Shown: piece after piece, positions 10,390 to 23,345 of the stretch
How the letters are laid out: each line of letters begins with the position of its first letter
Position numbering within the stretch: position 1 is the stretch's first letter
Assembly (NCBI RefSeq): GCF_028372415.1
Contig: NC_092877.1
Coordinates: forward strand, 210,358,116-210,422,115
Source: Notamacropus eugenii
Taxonomy: Eukaryota > Chordata > Mammalia > Diprotodontia > Macropodidae
Direction: 5' to 3'
DNA: 64,000 nt
Translations under genes and position numbers: made by a program
Notes under the pieces: model-generated
The model's database searches: none
Seen by the model: only the letters and a program-made list of their open reading frames with translations
What the model was told of the DNA's origin: nothing

Positions 10390-12270
10390 AGAAGTCACCT
10401 CTATGACATCCTTAACAATTAATCATTCATTTAGTGAAATTTTATATTGCAAAGGTGGTGGAGATATTTATGACTGGTTTCCTGTAGGTAGGAGGAAGAT
10501 CAGAATATTGTATGCATTGGGCATGATTTCCTCCAATAAGGTTCATCATGACTTCTCCTTCTATTTTCTCCTTCCTTATATCTATAGGCAGCCTTCCTAG
10601 TCTTGCTCCAAAGCAGAAATGTGTTGGGATCCAACTGTGTCTTTTTCTTTGCCAAGCTGGCAGAGATAACAGCAGTAGTGTGGTAACTGTCCAATTCTGC
10701 TAAGCTTCAGTTGGTGAGCTTCTAGGATTAAAGTGACTCAAAGTAAATAGCCCATGCCTTCTTTTCTTTTTCTCTCTCTCTGCTTTCAGGAAACTGCACC
10801 AAATCTCAGAGCATTCTGTCTTTGTATTTTGGACTAGTTAACAGATCATATTTTTGATAATGCTTTAAGGCAGTCATTTACAAAATCTTGAGTTTTCGCT
10901 AGGGGAGGTGTGCCCTCTAGCCAAATTTATACTAAAGTCTAAGATTATAAATGTAAAATACTCACAGAAGTATGATGATATCAATATCTATAAAGTCATA
11001 AGATCAAAAGTTATATCCCAAGTTAAAAATAAATATACTATCAATTTAAATCCCTTCCACCTAAACAAGTTAAGTATACCTATGGTCCTGTGGCTTATGT
11101 AGACTGGGTTCAATCTTGGATCTGACCAAAAATATCATTATTAATTTGGCTTATATTGCCTGCCCCTACAGTTTATTTAGGTAAATATTTGAATTTTAGT
11201 TCATGTACAATTCATCTCTAGGTTTCCATAGATGTTAATAAAAGGGACTTTCCAGCTCCCATAAAAGCATTCAAGATAACAATGGCATCAAATACAGGAC
11301 AGCTTTAATCTCAATCCTTGGAAAATGCAAAACAAACAAACAAAAACAAATAAGCAACAACACAAACATAAAAGCATAGGTTTCCATAAAAAATGTAGAA
11401 AATATAAAAGATTCATATGACGTGGCTTTATTCTCTTGCTTTCTGGAAACTTCAGCTGCAGGGACCATAATTTTTAATCCTCTTTCCTCTCCAATAATCA
11501 TACTACTCAGGGAAGGCACCTTCATTTGGATAGAAGGTCAAATCCTCAAATTTAACCTCAATTTGCATAAGAAATCTCCCTTCTCTGGATAGAAAGCTAG
11601 ATTCTAGGTTGGACTTGAAATTCAAGCTACTGTGGGGAGGGGCTATCCTCCAGAACTCCCTCAAAATGCTAGAGTTCAGGAATAAATATTAGAGGTTACT
11701 TGAGTAAGACTTTGTTTGTGAGGCAGGCATTTGCTTCTATTGAAACTGATCTACCACCACCACTACTCTAGCTGCGGCTATTTCCTGGACATGGAAAATC
11801 TACTCTTAGGTCACTGGTCTCTGACATACTCTCAGAAAAAAAAAAAAAAGAAAGGAAGGAAGGCAAGGCAACCAGAACCTCTCCTCTTTGGCCATGTGAA
11901 CGAGTACATATCTATTTCTACTACAAGGAGGCACTAATAGCTCTTGTACTTGGTGAAAAGCAGTTTCAGTCCCTAATGAATCCCTAATGGAGATGTTTTA
12001 TCAATGCAAAACTGTGGTTCTTCTGACAAAAGTTTGTGCTCCCAGGATTCTGAGGCAACCAATTCATCTTGGGTGAAAACCAATCCTCCTGAACACACCA
12101 AAGACCATTCCCTTCAAAAAGATAGATAATCAAATACTCCAAAATCTTACAAACCCAAGTGGACCAGAAGTTCTCTATCAATCCCACTGACACTAAAACT
12201 TTCACACTAAGGTTTATCTTCCATTAATCTCATCAAATTGTTCATAGAAACCCCAAAATCATACACATAC
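10390..12270. other. Unassigned non-coding sequence
   Basis: No repeat family recognised except a short A/GAAA-rich run at 11836-11870. The open frames are below 90 codons with no domain. Nothing supports a gene. Confidence 0.45.
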
Positions 12271-12271
12271 A

Positions 12272-12395
12272 CATATTTTAAGAAATATTTATCAAGTGAC
12301 AGCTGTATACTGAGCACTACATCAAGAGCTGTAGAAGAAATAGAAGGTATAACCTCAGTCTTAAGGAATTCATATTCTAATAGTCAAAATAGGAT
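12272..12395 (-). mobile_element. L2 LINE 3' end
   Basis: AAATATTTATCAAGTGAC, GTATACTGAGCACTACATC and CTTAAGGAATTCATATTCT are reversed L2 3' motifs. Confidence 0.65.
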
Positions 12396-13340
12396 CATCT
12401 CTACCAAAAACGTCAATGCTCATAAAGAAGAAGAGATAGTTTCTCTAGCATTTATCCAAATAAGCAACAAATTTCCCAATATTCCACTAAATCTTGAGGG
12501 AAAACAACAAAACCTGAAAATAACCAAGTTTATTTTGACTTTTTAAAAACACTGGTCCTAGATCTTTGTTATGGCTAAAGCCCAAACTCTGCTTAGACCT
12601 GCTAATCAATCTCAGATGCAAATAAACAGACATTTGTCATGTTATTATCTCTAACCCAACATCATAAAATACAAACAGTTGTTACCACTTCCAGTGTGTG
12701 GTTGGCATCTTGCTAGGTGGAGATGAAAGTGCTAGGTACAGAGTGAAAACACTCCATGTTTATTTTTTCTTCTTAATGATGACCATGCTCAGATTTTAGA
12801 TTCATCTAAAATTATTTGTATTGTTGGACTACTCCATGAAGATCAATTTTATTTATGGAGCTTCTACTGATGATTACTACCCCAACATTATGATCATCAT
12901 TATTAAAGGCACAACAGGATACAACTTCATTCTCAACCCCACCAACATCCCACTCTCACCTCCATTTCTATGCTCAGCCAAATCACTATCTACTTATAAA
13001 TATCCCCATCTACATCATCATTTCCATTTCACCTTTAACTCTTAACTCCCTTCTCCATAGCTATGTCTATGCCTGCCTATACTCCATATTTATTGTTCAT
13101 CCACAAGGTACAATTACTTCCCTTATGCAAGAATTTCTTGCCTCAGAGAATAAAGAACAGGAATACAAGAATGGAAAAATGCCTGAATATAGGACATGAG
13201 TCATGACACACAGGGAATGTACATAGGTCATGAGATATAAAACAAAAGAGAGTACCAAGAAGTTTTCATAGGAAACCCTCTTTAGCCTATAAAGGGTGGT
13301 GAGAAAGAATTACACTTCTCATGTATTTTGATGGGTATTA
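12396..13340. other. Unassigned non-coding sequence
   Basis: AT-rich, with no recognised repeat, RNA gene or coding frame. Confidence 0.45.
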
Positions 13341-13344
13341 ACCT

Positions 13345-13500
13345 AATATAATATTCATGATGCGACATTTCTTACCCATGTGACCTTAAGCAATTGACTT
13401 CACTTATCTGAGTCTTAGTTTCCCCATCTATAAAATCTAATGCTTGAACTAGCTAATCACTGAAGTCCCATCTAGTTCTAAATTTATAATCCTATGAAGA
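13345..13500 (+). mobile_element. CORE-SINE fragment
   Basis: CATGTGACCTTAAGCAATTG, GTTTCCCCATCTATAAAATC and CCCATCTAGTTCTAAATTTA give the core and 3' end; the tRNA-like head is missing. Confidence 0.75.
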
Positions 13501-13559
13501 AACAAATGAAGGTTAGAACAAATCATAAGAGAAGTAATGGTTTAAAAAAGGACCTAACC

Positions 13560-14795
13560 CAATGAATTTAAGTGTTTGGATGAATGTATATTCTAAGGGA
13601 CTGAAAAACAAAAAGAATGCTGATTTGATCTTGGTGATCCTTCAACAATCATAGAGAACAGGAGAGATATGACAGGATAAGGAATTGGCAAATGTATCCA
13701 TTTCCTCCAAAATGGAAGAGAGTAAAATTCTGTGTATTATAAGCATGAGCTTAACTTTGATTTCTAGTAAAATTCTAGGCTGTATTATTAAAAGGGATAC
13801 TTTGTCAGCATGTAGAAAGAGAAATAACGACCACTAAGAATGCCTTTTGTTTTATCACATATAAATCCTGATAGACTTACCACTATTAGCACCTACCACT
13901 GCCAAAATAGGGAAATTTTTTAGATACAATATACCTGGATTTTAGCAGGGGACTTGAAATGATTTCTCAGAGAATCCAGGTGGAAGAGAAATAAATAAGT
14001 TAAATGCAAATGGTTATATCTAAAGGGCAGTGGATTGATAGATTGATTTCAGATTGTAGAAAGGGGGAATGTCCTGGAGAACTATACTTGACTTTATGCA
14101 TTTTTTAAAAAAATGAATAGCTTGAATGAAGGTATGTGCATAATGATTATAAAATAACATAACAACATACAATTGGATTGGATAGCTAACACAGAGATGA
14201 CCCTAAGGATCTTGGGATAATAAAATAATGGGCCATATTTAATCAAATAAAACAAGAGAAATAACTGTAAAAACTTATACTTGTATTTAAAAAATCAAAT
14301 GTACAAGTGCAAGATGGTCAGATGGTGTCAAAAAGATCTGATGATTTTAGTTGATTACAAATTATGAATCAAGAGTATACCACAACAGCCGAATATACTA
14401 ACTCAATTGCAGGGCATATTAATAGAGGCAGAGGGTTATGAATTTATGAGGTGAGAGTCTCACTGGATTCTGGCATGCTTAAACCAGCTATGGAATATTG
14501 TTTTCAATTCTGGACATCACATTTTAGGATGATGTCATATATACAGAAAAAGACTACCGTTACAATGCAAGGACTAGACACTACCTAGGCTACACAAGGA
14601 TTAGTTGAGGAACTAAAGGGAATATTTGTTTAACCAATAAGAGAGAAAGCTGTGGTGAGAAAAATAATAACTATTTTCAGTAATTGCAATAGTTTTCCCT
14701 AGAAAGTGGAGCCCTCTCCAGGTAGAAGCTCAGAACATTGTTAAAAGTGCCACCTGCAGAACTAGTCATGCTTAAACTTCAGAGTCATTAGTTGG
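13560..14795 (-). mobile_element. L3/CR1 LINE, long decayed copy
   Basis: In antisense it carries CR1/L3 landmarks in order: a 'gacttgaaatgatttctcag' block, CCATATTTAATCAAATAAA, TGTACAAGTGCAAGATGG, AAAAGATCTGATGATTTTAG, GCATATTAATAGAGGCAGAG and CAATTCTGGACATCACATTT. About 1.2 kb of the reverse transcriptase to 3' region. No open frame remains. Confidence 0.65.
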
Positions 14796-15405
14796 GTAAC
14801 TCAACTGTCAAATATAGGTTAGAACCATCATTATTAATACCTTTTGACATGCTCCTAAAATCATAACTTGTCATATTAATCTTTTGAATATATATCCACC
14901 TCCAAAGGGATAAAGTCAAAGCCTTAAAAAAAAAGTCCTCTTTCTGAATTTGTCTTGGAATTTAATTAGATTCAATGAGCATCCCAGAGTGGCGCCATGC
15001 AGACTATCACAGTCTGACACACTGGAGGGGAAAAAAATAAACTCATCAAATGAGCATATTGGGCTGGTGTTCTATGGTGATCATAATGCTGTTGGTAATA
15101 AAATGGTTCTGAGTCAAAGCATTAGAAATTCTTAGGAATAGTTAATGAAATGAGTATCAAGAGAATGCTGAACAGAAAAGGATATAGGGGAAACTGCCAA
15201 GGTGGAGGCAGATGGAGGAAGAAAATGCAAAGGTTTAATGAAATGCATGAGGTAACAGAAGAGACGTTACTGAGGTAGAAATAAATATGTTGGTTCTAGC
15301 AGCTAAGCACAGGGTAGAGTTTTTTGTTTGTTTGTTTGTTTTTTAAGTATGTCACAGAGAAAAGTGTTCCCTCCAAACAAACAAACAAAAAAAATCCAAG
15401 AAAAT
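14796..15405. other. Unassigned non-coding sequence
   Basis: No repeat recognised, apart from short TTTG and CAAA runs at 15321-15345 and 15376-15395 that could pair with each other. Confidence 0.4.
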
Positions 15406-15409
15406 AAGA

Positions 15410-15800
15410 GATTATAGCATAGTGCAAAGAGCACTACCATTGGAAGGTCTGAGTTCAAATTTTGCCTCAGATAATATTTGTCTAACCCAGGGGTGGGAAA
15501 CCTGTGTTCTCAAGGCCACATATGGTCTTCTAGGAACTTGGTTATGGCCTTTTGACTAAAATCAAGTTTTACAGAATAAATTCTTTTATTAAGGGGATTC
15601 GTTCTGTGAAGTTTGGATTCCTTCAAAGGGTCGCACTTGAGGACCTAGAGGGCTGCATGTGGCCTTGCAGCTACAGGTTCCCCACCCTTGGATGACCTTA
15701 AGCAAATCATTTAAATTTCCTGGGACTCAGTTCCTCAAACTGTAAAAAATCAGAGAAGGTTGGACTATCAGGAGTCAGCAAAGATGCTGTCTGCTTTTGT
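15410..15800 (+). mobile_element. CORE-SINE split by a hAT element
   Basis: Head and box-B-like part (TAGTGCAAAGAGCACTACCA, GGTCTGAGTTCAAATTTTGC) lie before the insertion. The core (GATGACCTTAAGCAAATCAT, ACTCAGTTCCTCAAACTG) resumes after it. The break falls in the 'gtgtgacc' of the SINE core. Confidence 0.8.
15488..15690. mobile_element. Palindromic hAT MITE (OposCharlie-like)
   Basis: The 203-bp element begins CAGGGGTGGGAAACCTG and ends with the complement of CAAGGGTGGGGAACCTG. The two halves are inverted copies for about 85 bases each (GGCCACATATGGTC against GGCCACATGCAGCC), so it can form one long hairpin. No transposase is encoded; it would have moved only with a hAT transposase in trans. 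The flanks GTCTAACC and GGATGACC fit a decayed 8-bp duplication of the SINE core. The family name is a guess. Confidence 0.82.
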
Positions 15801-15879
15801 CCTCCTCTAGCTAAGAATGGTTTTTAAATTTTTAAATAAAGTTATATTGTATTTTAAAATAAAACCTTTCCTAACTGGG

Positions 15880-16005
15880 AACTGCACAAAACACACAGTA
15901 GGCCTGACCCTAGATTCCTGACCCCTGGACCCCTGGATGACCCCTTTAAGTCTCTCTAAGTTCTAAATCAATGATCCTAAAATATCCATAGTAGTCGTAA
16001 ACTAA
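15880..16005 (+). mobile_element. CORE-SINE tail fragment
   Basis: GATGACCCCTTTAAGTCTCT and AAGTTCTAAATCAATGATCC match a SINE 3' end. The short CTGACCCCTGGACCCCTGG stretch before it is an irregular tandem. Confidence 0.5.
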
Positions 16006-16499
16006 AGTTCAATACCACTGAAAAATATTATTTTATGGATTATAGGAACCAAATATAAGATTTCCATTACCTGGAGTGGTACTCCCATTATAAATAAACC
16101 TCTATCTTCATTTTTAAATACAAAAGTCCAGTTCCTTACCAAACTGGGAAACTTTTGGCAACAAGAGTAAACATTGTCTTTATATTAATTTTACAAAATG
16201 TGAAAGGGAATGATGTAGTTTTATCATCCCCATGTTTTTCATGAGCAGAAATAATTTTCAACACTGCCAGTCTTGATATCTTGATGACAATAGCCATTTC
16301 CCCAAAACAGAAAGATGGCAAAAATAGGCAAAGTGCCACCAAAAAAAAAAGAAAAAAAAACCCTTTCAATCTTTTCAGCAACGTTGAAAAAAAGACATAG
16401 GACTATCATCCTCGTGAATTGTCTCATTGGATTAGATTACATATACTATTCAAGTGATACCTTGACTTCCCCTCCAATCAGATGGATTGGAAACACCTT

Positions 16500-16585
16500 C
16501 TCAAGAATGGGAAGTGTCATCCCAAGGATCTCGCACAGTGCCTAGCACATAGTAGGTGTTTAATGAATGCTGACTAATTGATAAA
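16500..16585 (+). mobile_element. L2/MIR 3' end fragment
   Basis: GCACAGTGCCTAGCACATAG, then TAGGTGTTTAATGAATGCTG: the classic terminal block. Confidence 0.75.
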
Positions 16586-16589
16586 GATT

Positions 16590-18355
16590 GAAAAAGGTAC
16601 TTAGTCTGAAAGCTGACCAATTCATTCATTAAAAAACTAAATGGGACCATCTTATCCGATGGCATGGTTATTATTCAAGGGTCCAACACTTAGACATTTC
16701 TTTTTAAAAATAATGGTCCATAGTTCCAGTAAGTTGATGGGTAATACACAGAATTGTATTTTAAGAATTGGAAAGAATGAAATGAAACAAGGAATCACTC
16801 ATAGAAATCAATCCTCTCTAATCCAGCAAGCATTTATCAAGTCAAATGTTAGTTAATCAAAGCAAGAAAAGTTGGCACATGGCATTATGATCCCACCTTG
16901 TTAGGTTTTAAAAGAATCTATATGGCACTACCTTCTACATATCAGTAGGGTAATTTGTCATGATGCTAGAAATAGTCAAAGCTCTCTGTACCAGTGTCAA
17001 CTTAGTCGAAGAAATATACCTTCTGTGTATACTGAAGCAGGCTTCTTGGGAAGCCAGTCAAAGCGTATTGTAAATTATCGTGTGGCAGTTAACTTATTCA
17101 AGTCCCTCTAGTTACTATAATACCAGAATGTCTTTGAATGTTCTTTATATAATAATCTTCACATATGTTCATTTAAACATAGTTCATATGATTGAATTTT
17201 CAAAATGGAATGTCTCTTGACAATATAGCAAGTAGGATGTACAGTGGCATCCAGGAAAGCAATATAAAAAATTAATTTCAGTTCAAGTGATTCTCCAAAT
17301 ACTCTAAAATTATTCATTTTGTCATGAATTATCCATCACTTTCTCTCCGCTGACAATAGGTAAATTGTTGTTATTACATCACACTGCTTCAGAAGTAGCA
17401 TGCTGGTTTTTAAATAGTTCTCCAGTATTTCAGATGGGACTAGACCTGGTCTGTCCACCAATTTCTAAACTTAAAGTAGACGCTCTTCATGCTTATTACT
17501 ATAGTTGTTCAGCTAGGAGAGAAAATCATAATATGAATAGCATTCTCCATCCTCCTGGAAATAGGTGTATATCACTTTAAATGTTTAGAGGAGAAAGTAT
17601 TTTACCATTCAGCTATGGCGGGTCAATGCATTCAGTTATGTAGCAGAGGACACAGTGCACAAAACAATGGAACTTTGATGCCTCCGGATGAAAATTTAAA
17701 GCAATACACCTACTCTTATCTGTTATCACCATTAAGAAGTCTTGCAGCAGCTTTGTTCACCAAAACATAGCAAAGTGGGATGAAAATATCTTGATATTTT
17801 AAAAACTTGGATTTTTTTGTCAGAGATAAAAATGTCTTCACCAAATTTCAGAACAACTCACCCCCAATCTACTTATTTAACACTTGCTGGCCACCACTAT
17901 CAAATTTCTGTCAAACCAAGCAGTGGCTAGCCCAAAGACAAAACACCCTGGGAAAATAAGATCCAAGTAACTTTTACATAGGAGACATTTCACCCTTCCA
18001 GAGACAGCTGTGCAGATGCTAAATTGCCAAGGCACTCGTTTAGAAAGTAGAATGAATGAGCAGTTTGACAATCACTCACAACAAGTCCTCATCTTTCTCA
18101 TCTTATTTGGGGTGCCAGGAGGCACAAATGCCATATCCAGTAGTTTCCCACAAGAGATTCTGGCAAGGAGCTTAGGAAACTACATTAGGGCACTGAACAT
18201 AAAGAGATCCACTGTCGATAAAACAGCAATAACACACAGGTATTTAAAATAGCAAGAGGACAGTGCTAATTAGATTATCCTACACATGGAGGATCTTTTA
18301 TTCTTCTGTAAAGGATGGCATGAAAGCCCAACTATCAGAAATAATGACGAGTAAC
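16590..18355. other. Repeat-poor unassigned sequence
   Basis: Apart from a short L2-like scrap near 16.8 kb, no repeat is recognised over about 1.7 kb. It is AT-rich, with TAAT and TTTATATAATAATC-type motifs around 17.1-17.4 kb. It may contain conserved regulatory sequence, but only a cross-species alignment can tell. Confidence 0.35.
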
Positions 18356-18665
18356 TGATTATGAGCCCTCTGCCTCCTGTTTATTTGTCTGCACCTGGAT
18401 ATTTCTGCCTGACAATAATTTGACTGTAATCACTCAAGCAAGCCTTAAATTTACTGAATGTGAGTACAACACAACATGTCTGTTTATTCAAGAAAAGGCT
18501 GATCTCATTCAGATAAATATCTTGGTGATCTGTTCTCACTTGCAAAAATGCGTCTTCCAAAAAGACATATTGCTGAAACATAAGACAGGTTGTTTTCTGG
18601 GAGATAATTTTCATAACTCTTTTTTTTGGCCAACTTTGAGTCCTGGACTGTTGTGATTTGCTGTT
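18356..18665. other. Repeat-free island, candidate conserved non-coding element
   Basis: No mobile-element sequence is recognised. It holds TGTTTATTTG (forkhead-like), GACAATAATTTGACTG and AGATAAATATCTTGGTGATC. Frames on both strands (78 and 105 codons) overlap each other and show no domain. Confidence 0.3.
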
Positions 18666-19325
18666 ATTTTCTTTTCCTTTTCTCCATCTCTCTTTCAAAA
18701 TGCCTGTGATACTAAATTATTCTGGGTTCTCAGTTAGCCGTTAAACATAGAGTCCTTTGGAAAGACATGTTTTAGTGAGGTCCCACTCTTGGAAGGAGGA
18801 AGAGCCAGACTGGTAGTTTTCTGAATGACTCATTAGCACCTCTAGTGTCTGCCAAGACCCTCTTCGAAGAAAGAAACCTTCCCATTAATATAGAAATGTA
18901 ATAATGTCATGTCAAGGGGAGGGGGAGAGGAGAAAAATACAAAACCCCAAAACAAACTACTCACTTTTCTAAAATCCCAGACCCTCTTCCTCAAAAGCTG
19001 TCTATGGAGGAGCATATGAAATATCCACCTATGTTCATTCATTAAAAGCATATCTATTTATATTGATTTGATTTTAACCATCAGAAAATTATTCAGCATG
19101 TTTAAAACATACCCTATGGGCTTTTGCAATGATGGATGCTAAAGAAATGCATAATGAAAAATGAAAAAAAAAGTCTTTTAAAGCCTGTTTACTTCGGGAA
19201 CTACTGGGAAACAAATGTTTCTTTCTCCTTTTGCTGCCCACCCACAGAAAGGAGACAGAACAAAGATGGTTCTGTCAATCCTCTCAGCACTAGAAACTGC
19301 CTTAAGAGGCCAGAATGTATTAGAG
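18666..19325. other. Unassigned non-coding sequence
   Basis: No repeat family recognised. It runs directly into the candidate element that follows. Confidence 0.4.
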
Positions 19326-20470
19326 TCCCGCGGAGCTCATTCAGCTCCACATAACACTCATACACACCGTACAACTAATTACATGTCAGATTAGTGATTT
19401 CATTATTTCCCCACTACCACTAATTAAAATTGCATTGATATTTCTCAAGTAGTTTATATGTTTACATAGTTTTGCAAGTCTTTTCTAATGGTCCAAAAAT
19501 TTTTTAAAAATTGCTAATATCGACAAAAAAGAGCATGTTCATGAAGAATTGCCTCATTGAACATGTTTATCAAGATTCACGTTAGCATCATAGTCCTCTC
19601 CCTCTCCCCTAACCTCAGACAAACTAACTTTTGTGGCTTAAACTTTCAGCATGAAGTCAGGATGGCTCTTTAATCTGCAAATTGATAGATACATGTCAGT
19701 ATTCCATGGCTCGTGTTGTCAAGAGTTTCAGTTACCCAAGTAAGTAAATAACAAAAGTTACAGCATTTTAATCAACATTCATCATTTTAATTGCCTGAAT
19801 CTCCACTAGAACAAAGTAACACTATAGTTTTATGGTATTTGATTAATGAGGGCAGGAAAATTGAAGTTTTTGCAATAAAACTAAAAAAAAATCAACAGAC
19901 TTTTATAGTTTTTTTCCCTTATGATTTTAATTTAATGGCTCGTGTTTTCATTACTGCAGAGGCTGTACACTTTAGCTTGCAATTATGTCCCATCTGTGAA
20001 GCACTGTGTTATTACAGTTTATTCTAGTAGCTTTTCAATCACTTTTGAGTTGTGCTTTACAAGTATTCTTGCAGCAGGTGGGCTTACTGGCATGGGACCA
20101 GAAATACACAAAGCGCAAAGCTGGAGTTTAATGGCAGCCATATGCATGTGGCACCGAGCGCCAGCCTTCCCCCATATGCTGCTAAGCGGCCCCTTCAGCC
20201 TGCCAGTCACTCTTCCTACTGACTACAGTCTCTAAGTAGTTTTCTGCCAGGGAAAAATATACCAAGGCAGCAAATTTCTCCAGTGCACCATCCTTATTAC
20301 TGAGACAACCCTGTCATTAGCAAAAGCACAATGAACCTGATCTGGAGATGCATACCAATTAGGTTGCATGGAGCACTTTTGCTTCTTATCTCTATGGAAA
20401 CTCTGCCTCTCTTGCTGCAGTGGACAATCAGTAATGTTTCCTCCACCCATATGTCACCTAGTTAACACTG
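19326..20470. other. Repeat-free island, candidate developmental enhancer
   Basis: More than 1.1 kb with no recognised mobile element in an otherwise repeat-dense window. The first half is rich in homeodomain-core TAATTA/TTAAT words (ACTAATTAAAATTGCATTG near 19430). The second half has an E-box CAGGTG (20075-20080) and three CATATG E-boxes (20139, 20173, 20448). Overlapping short frames on both strands show no protein family. Function is inferred from composition only. Confidence 0.35.
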
Positions 20471-20764
20471 TACACTTTTATGTGAACCAAAATCGGTTAT
20501 AGCCCTCTCCACAACAGAAAGAAAGGAAGGAAACAGCTCAAGTCTGCATGGTTGGGAAGCAGTTTGTCTTTGGTGTTTTGGATCTGCATAGTCATATCTC
20601 ATAGCCAGAAATAGGGTTATGAGCTGAACAGTGTTTGAAGGCAGAGAGAATTTTATCATATTAAATCTTCTAGTAGAGAGAGAGAGTTTAAGTAACTGAA
20701 GAAAGTGGCTTTGTCCCATTTTCTTTTTTTAATGCAGAGATTCTAAACATATTTTTGTGGAATT

Positions 20765-20768
<4 letters not shown>

Positions 20769-20804
<36 letters not shown>
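20769..20804. repeat. (TG)n microsatellite
   Basis: Eighteen uninterrupted TG units. Confidence 0.97.
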
Positions 20805-20805
<1 letters not shown>

Positions 20806-20809
20806 CTTA

Positions 20810-23160
20810 AATATCACGAAGAATGTGGCAGTGCTATGAGATACTGTGGCTTTGGATAGCTCCTATGAGCACTAGCTTTAGAGTATTTTTCCTTTTGGGT
20901 TTGCTTTCCTTTGCCAAAAAAAAAAAAGATAAGAATATATATTCCCTGAAAGAAATTTCCAAATTGCATATGTCTAAGATTTTCCCACTAGTCTGTACAG
21001 ATTTTGGAAAAACATACAAGTAAGAATCATCATTTTCTTTTTCCCTTTTTTGGGTGACTTTGTTTATATGTTTACCGCTCCCTTTTCATAGCACTGACGG
21101 GCACTGATTCCATGCCTCATATTGTGATTTGGATTCTCATTTTCATTTCTGAAGATTTTCAAGTATGAATACCAGCAGACATATCATGGTCCTAATCTTC
21201 CTCTAATTTTCACTAGCAATTTTAAATAGAGTAGACTTCTGACTACTAATGTGTTATAAAGTTGGTAGCATATGTCCCCTCCTCTTTATTCATATTCCCC
21301 ATTGGTATCTTACTTTTTTGTGGTTGCATTTTTTTATAATTTAAAATAATTAGTAGATTGGAAACAGATACTTGGAAGCAGCTGTATTGTATCTTCTTTG
21401 GGGGAGGGGGATATCTTCCTTAAAATGTACTTGGCTTTTAAATTGTTGTTTATCTTACAATTGAGAGAGTCATAAGCTAACCACACATTCACTAATAAAC
21501 AAGAACAAGGTTGGGGAGATGACAGAAGCAAAAAGAGGCGGGGGTTGGGTAGGGGGAGATGCCCTTAGCCAGAAATCACACAAGAAGGTCCTTGTACTTT
21601 AGTTACATACATTTAGGACACCCCTAATCAAGGACAATCAATGCCTTTTAAAGTGAAAATGGTACAATAGACCTGAGCCAAAGAGGAAACTAAATGAAGT
21701 AACATTTAACGCACAAATAAAAGTGTAATTAAAATAACACCGATCAAACACTAAAGGATGTAGTTAACTGACAGTGACTCAGGAAGATGAAAAATAAAGG
21801 GGAGCCCGAGGAACTGACTTCTAAGTACAGAATTGACTAGACTTACGTTAGTGATATTCCCTAGATACTGTCACTTATAGAACATTCATTTTTTATTATA
21901 AAAGCAAATCTGGGTATGTGAAAAATTCAGAGGATTCTGATGGGAACAATTTTCTACTGAATAATGCTTCCCTGTGGGAATTGCACAACTCTGATTTTTG
22001 TTTTTAACTTGGAGACATCTTGGGAAATTTTAAAAAGATTATCATTGTTGTTGTTAATCAGAAAAGGCTACCTTAGAAAAAAGGGAGAGGAAGTTAGGGG
22101 AGAGATCAACTAAGTTAAGGCCTAATGCCCTTCTCAAAAAGGAAGGAGGAGAAAGGTTCAAAGAACATATTTGGGGTCAATTCAATAAGTTTTCATATGT
22201 GCTGATCCCACCATCCAATTACACTGGCAGCTATTCATTGGGAGATGTGGATTATTTTAAATGATTCATAGTTGATTACTAAAATGATATTTTCTTTTTA
22301 TGGGAAGAATCACAAATGAGGAGAATTAAAGCAACTTTGCTTCCAACATACGTGGTATTTTCGTCTCTAGGTATCACCATAAAAGATGTAGAAGTACTTG
22401 CTAAATGACCTGCTGAAACGGCAGGAAAGAATTACAAAATGCTTGGGTTTCCTTTTCATACAACTAAGAAGACTTTCTCTTCCCTCATTCCCTCAATATA
22501 TACAGGCAAGATGCAACTAGCTAGGCATGAAATCTCTCAGCCCAAAATACTACCCAAGCTTTAAATCCACCATGTAAGATATAACTATTGCCACACTCAA
22601 AAGTTGCTTTAGGAATGGAAGAATTTTTCATGTGGGGTAACTTTTTCAACATGGCTCCCTAGTTTAAAAAATGCTTTCTAGTCAAGACAGCTTATGGCAT
22701 TCCGAGATAACAAGCATACATTGTGTGCCTACCACCATACCCAAATCACCAGCACATTTAGTCAACCCAGGGAAAATAACAATACAATTAGGTGTCAGGT
22801 TGAGATGAGCATTTGAAGCAGGTTTTGGTTAGACAAGCCCTGGCTCATTTTTCTTTAACAAGGTACATACGTTTTCTTGACAAAGACTGAAAGCCAAATG
22901 ACTGGGCTCAGTAGCTGACTTGTGTTCATAAAACAAGTACATAAACCTGCTGCTTTTATTAAAAAAGACACTGGCTTGGTGTTCCAAGAAAGACATGGAA
23001 AAAAAACAACTCAATGAATGCAACTTTACAACTGGGCTCATATCGTATTTACTGCTCATGGTGTAACTTAAAATATTGTGGTCATTTTTTGGAAGTTTTA
23101 ATTTGAAGCCAATACTATGTAGATAGTATATTTTCCCCTCAAACTCCAATGAGCTCCTTC
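20810..23160. other. Repeat-poor unassigned sequence
   Basis: More than 2.3 kb without a recognised repeat, RNA gene or coding domain. The 106-codon minus-strand frame at 22829-23149 has low complexity and no domain. Stretches such as 22200-22340 resemble conserved non-coding DNA in composition only. Confidence 0.35.
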
Positions 23161-23164
23161 TTTC

Positions 23165-23345
23165 TACAGTGTATTAATTTGTTGTATCTGAAAGAGCACT
23201 GAATTTAGAATGAGAAAAGCTGCTTTACCTATGAGATCTCAGGTTACCCATTTCAGTTGTTTGGGTCTTAATATTCTTATCTATAGAATGAGAGGAAGAA
23301 GGTTATATTTCTGACCCCAAAGCTCATTTTCAGCTCTACATTTCA
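23165..23345 (+). mobile_element. CORE-SINE, diverged
   Basis: GAAAGAGCACTGAATTTAG, GGGTCTTAATATTCTTATC and CTCATTTTCAGCTCTACATT follow the SINE order. Confidence 0.6.

Noticed and set aside
22829..23149. 106-codon minus-strand frame
   Set aside because: No domain, no splice context and no similarity that I recognise. Treated as chance.
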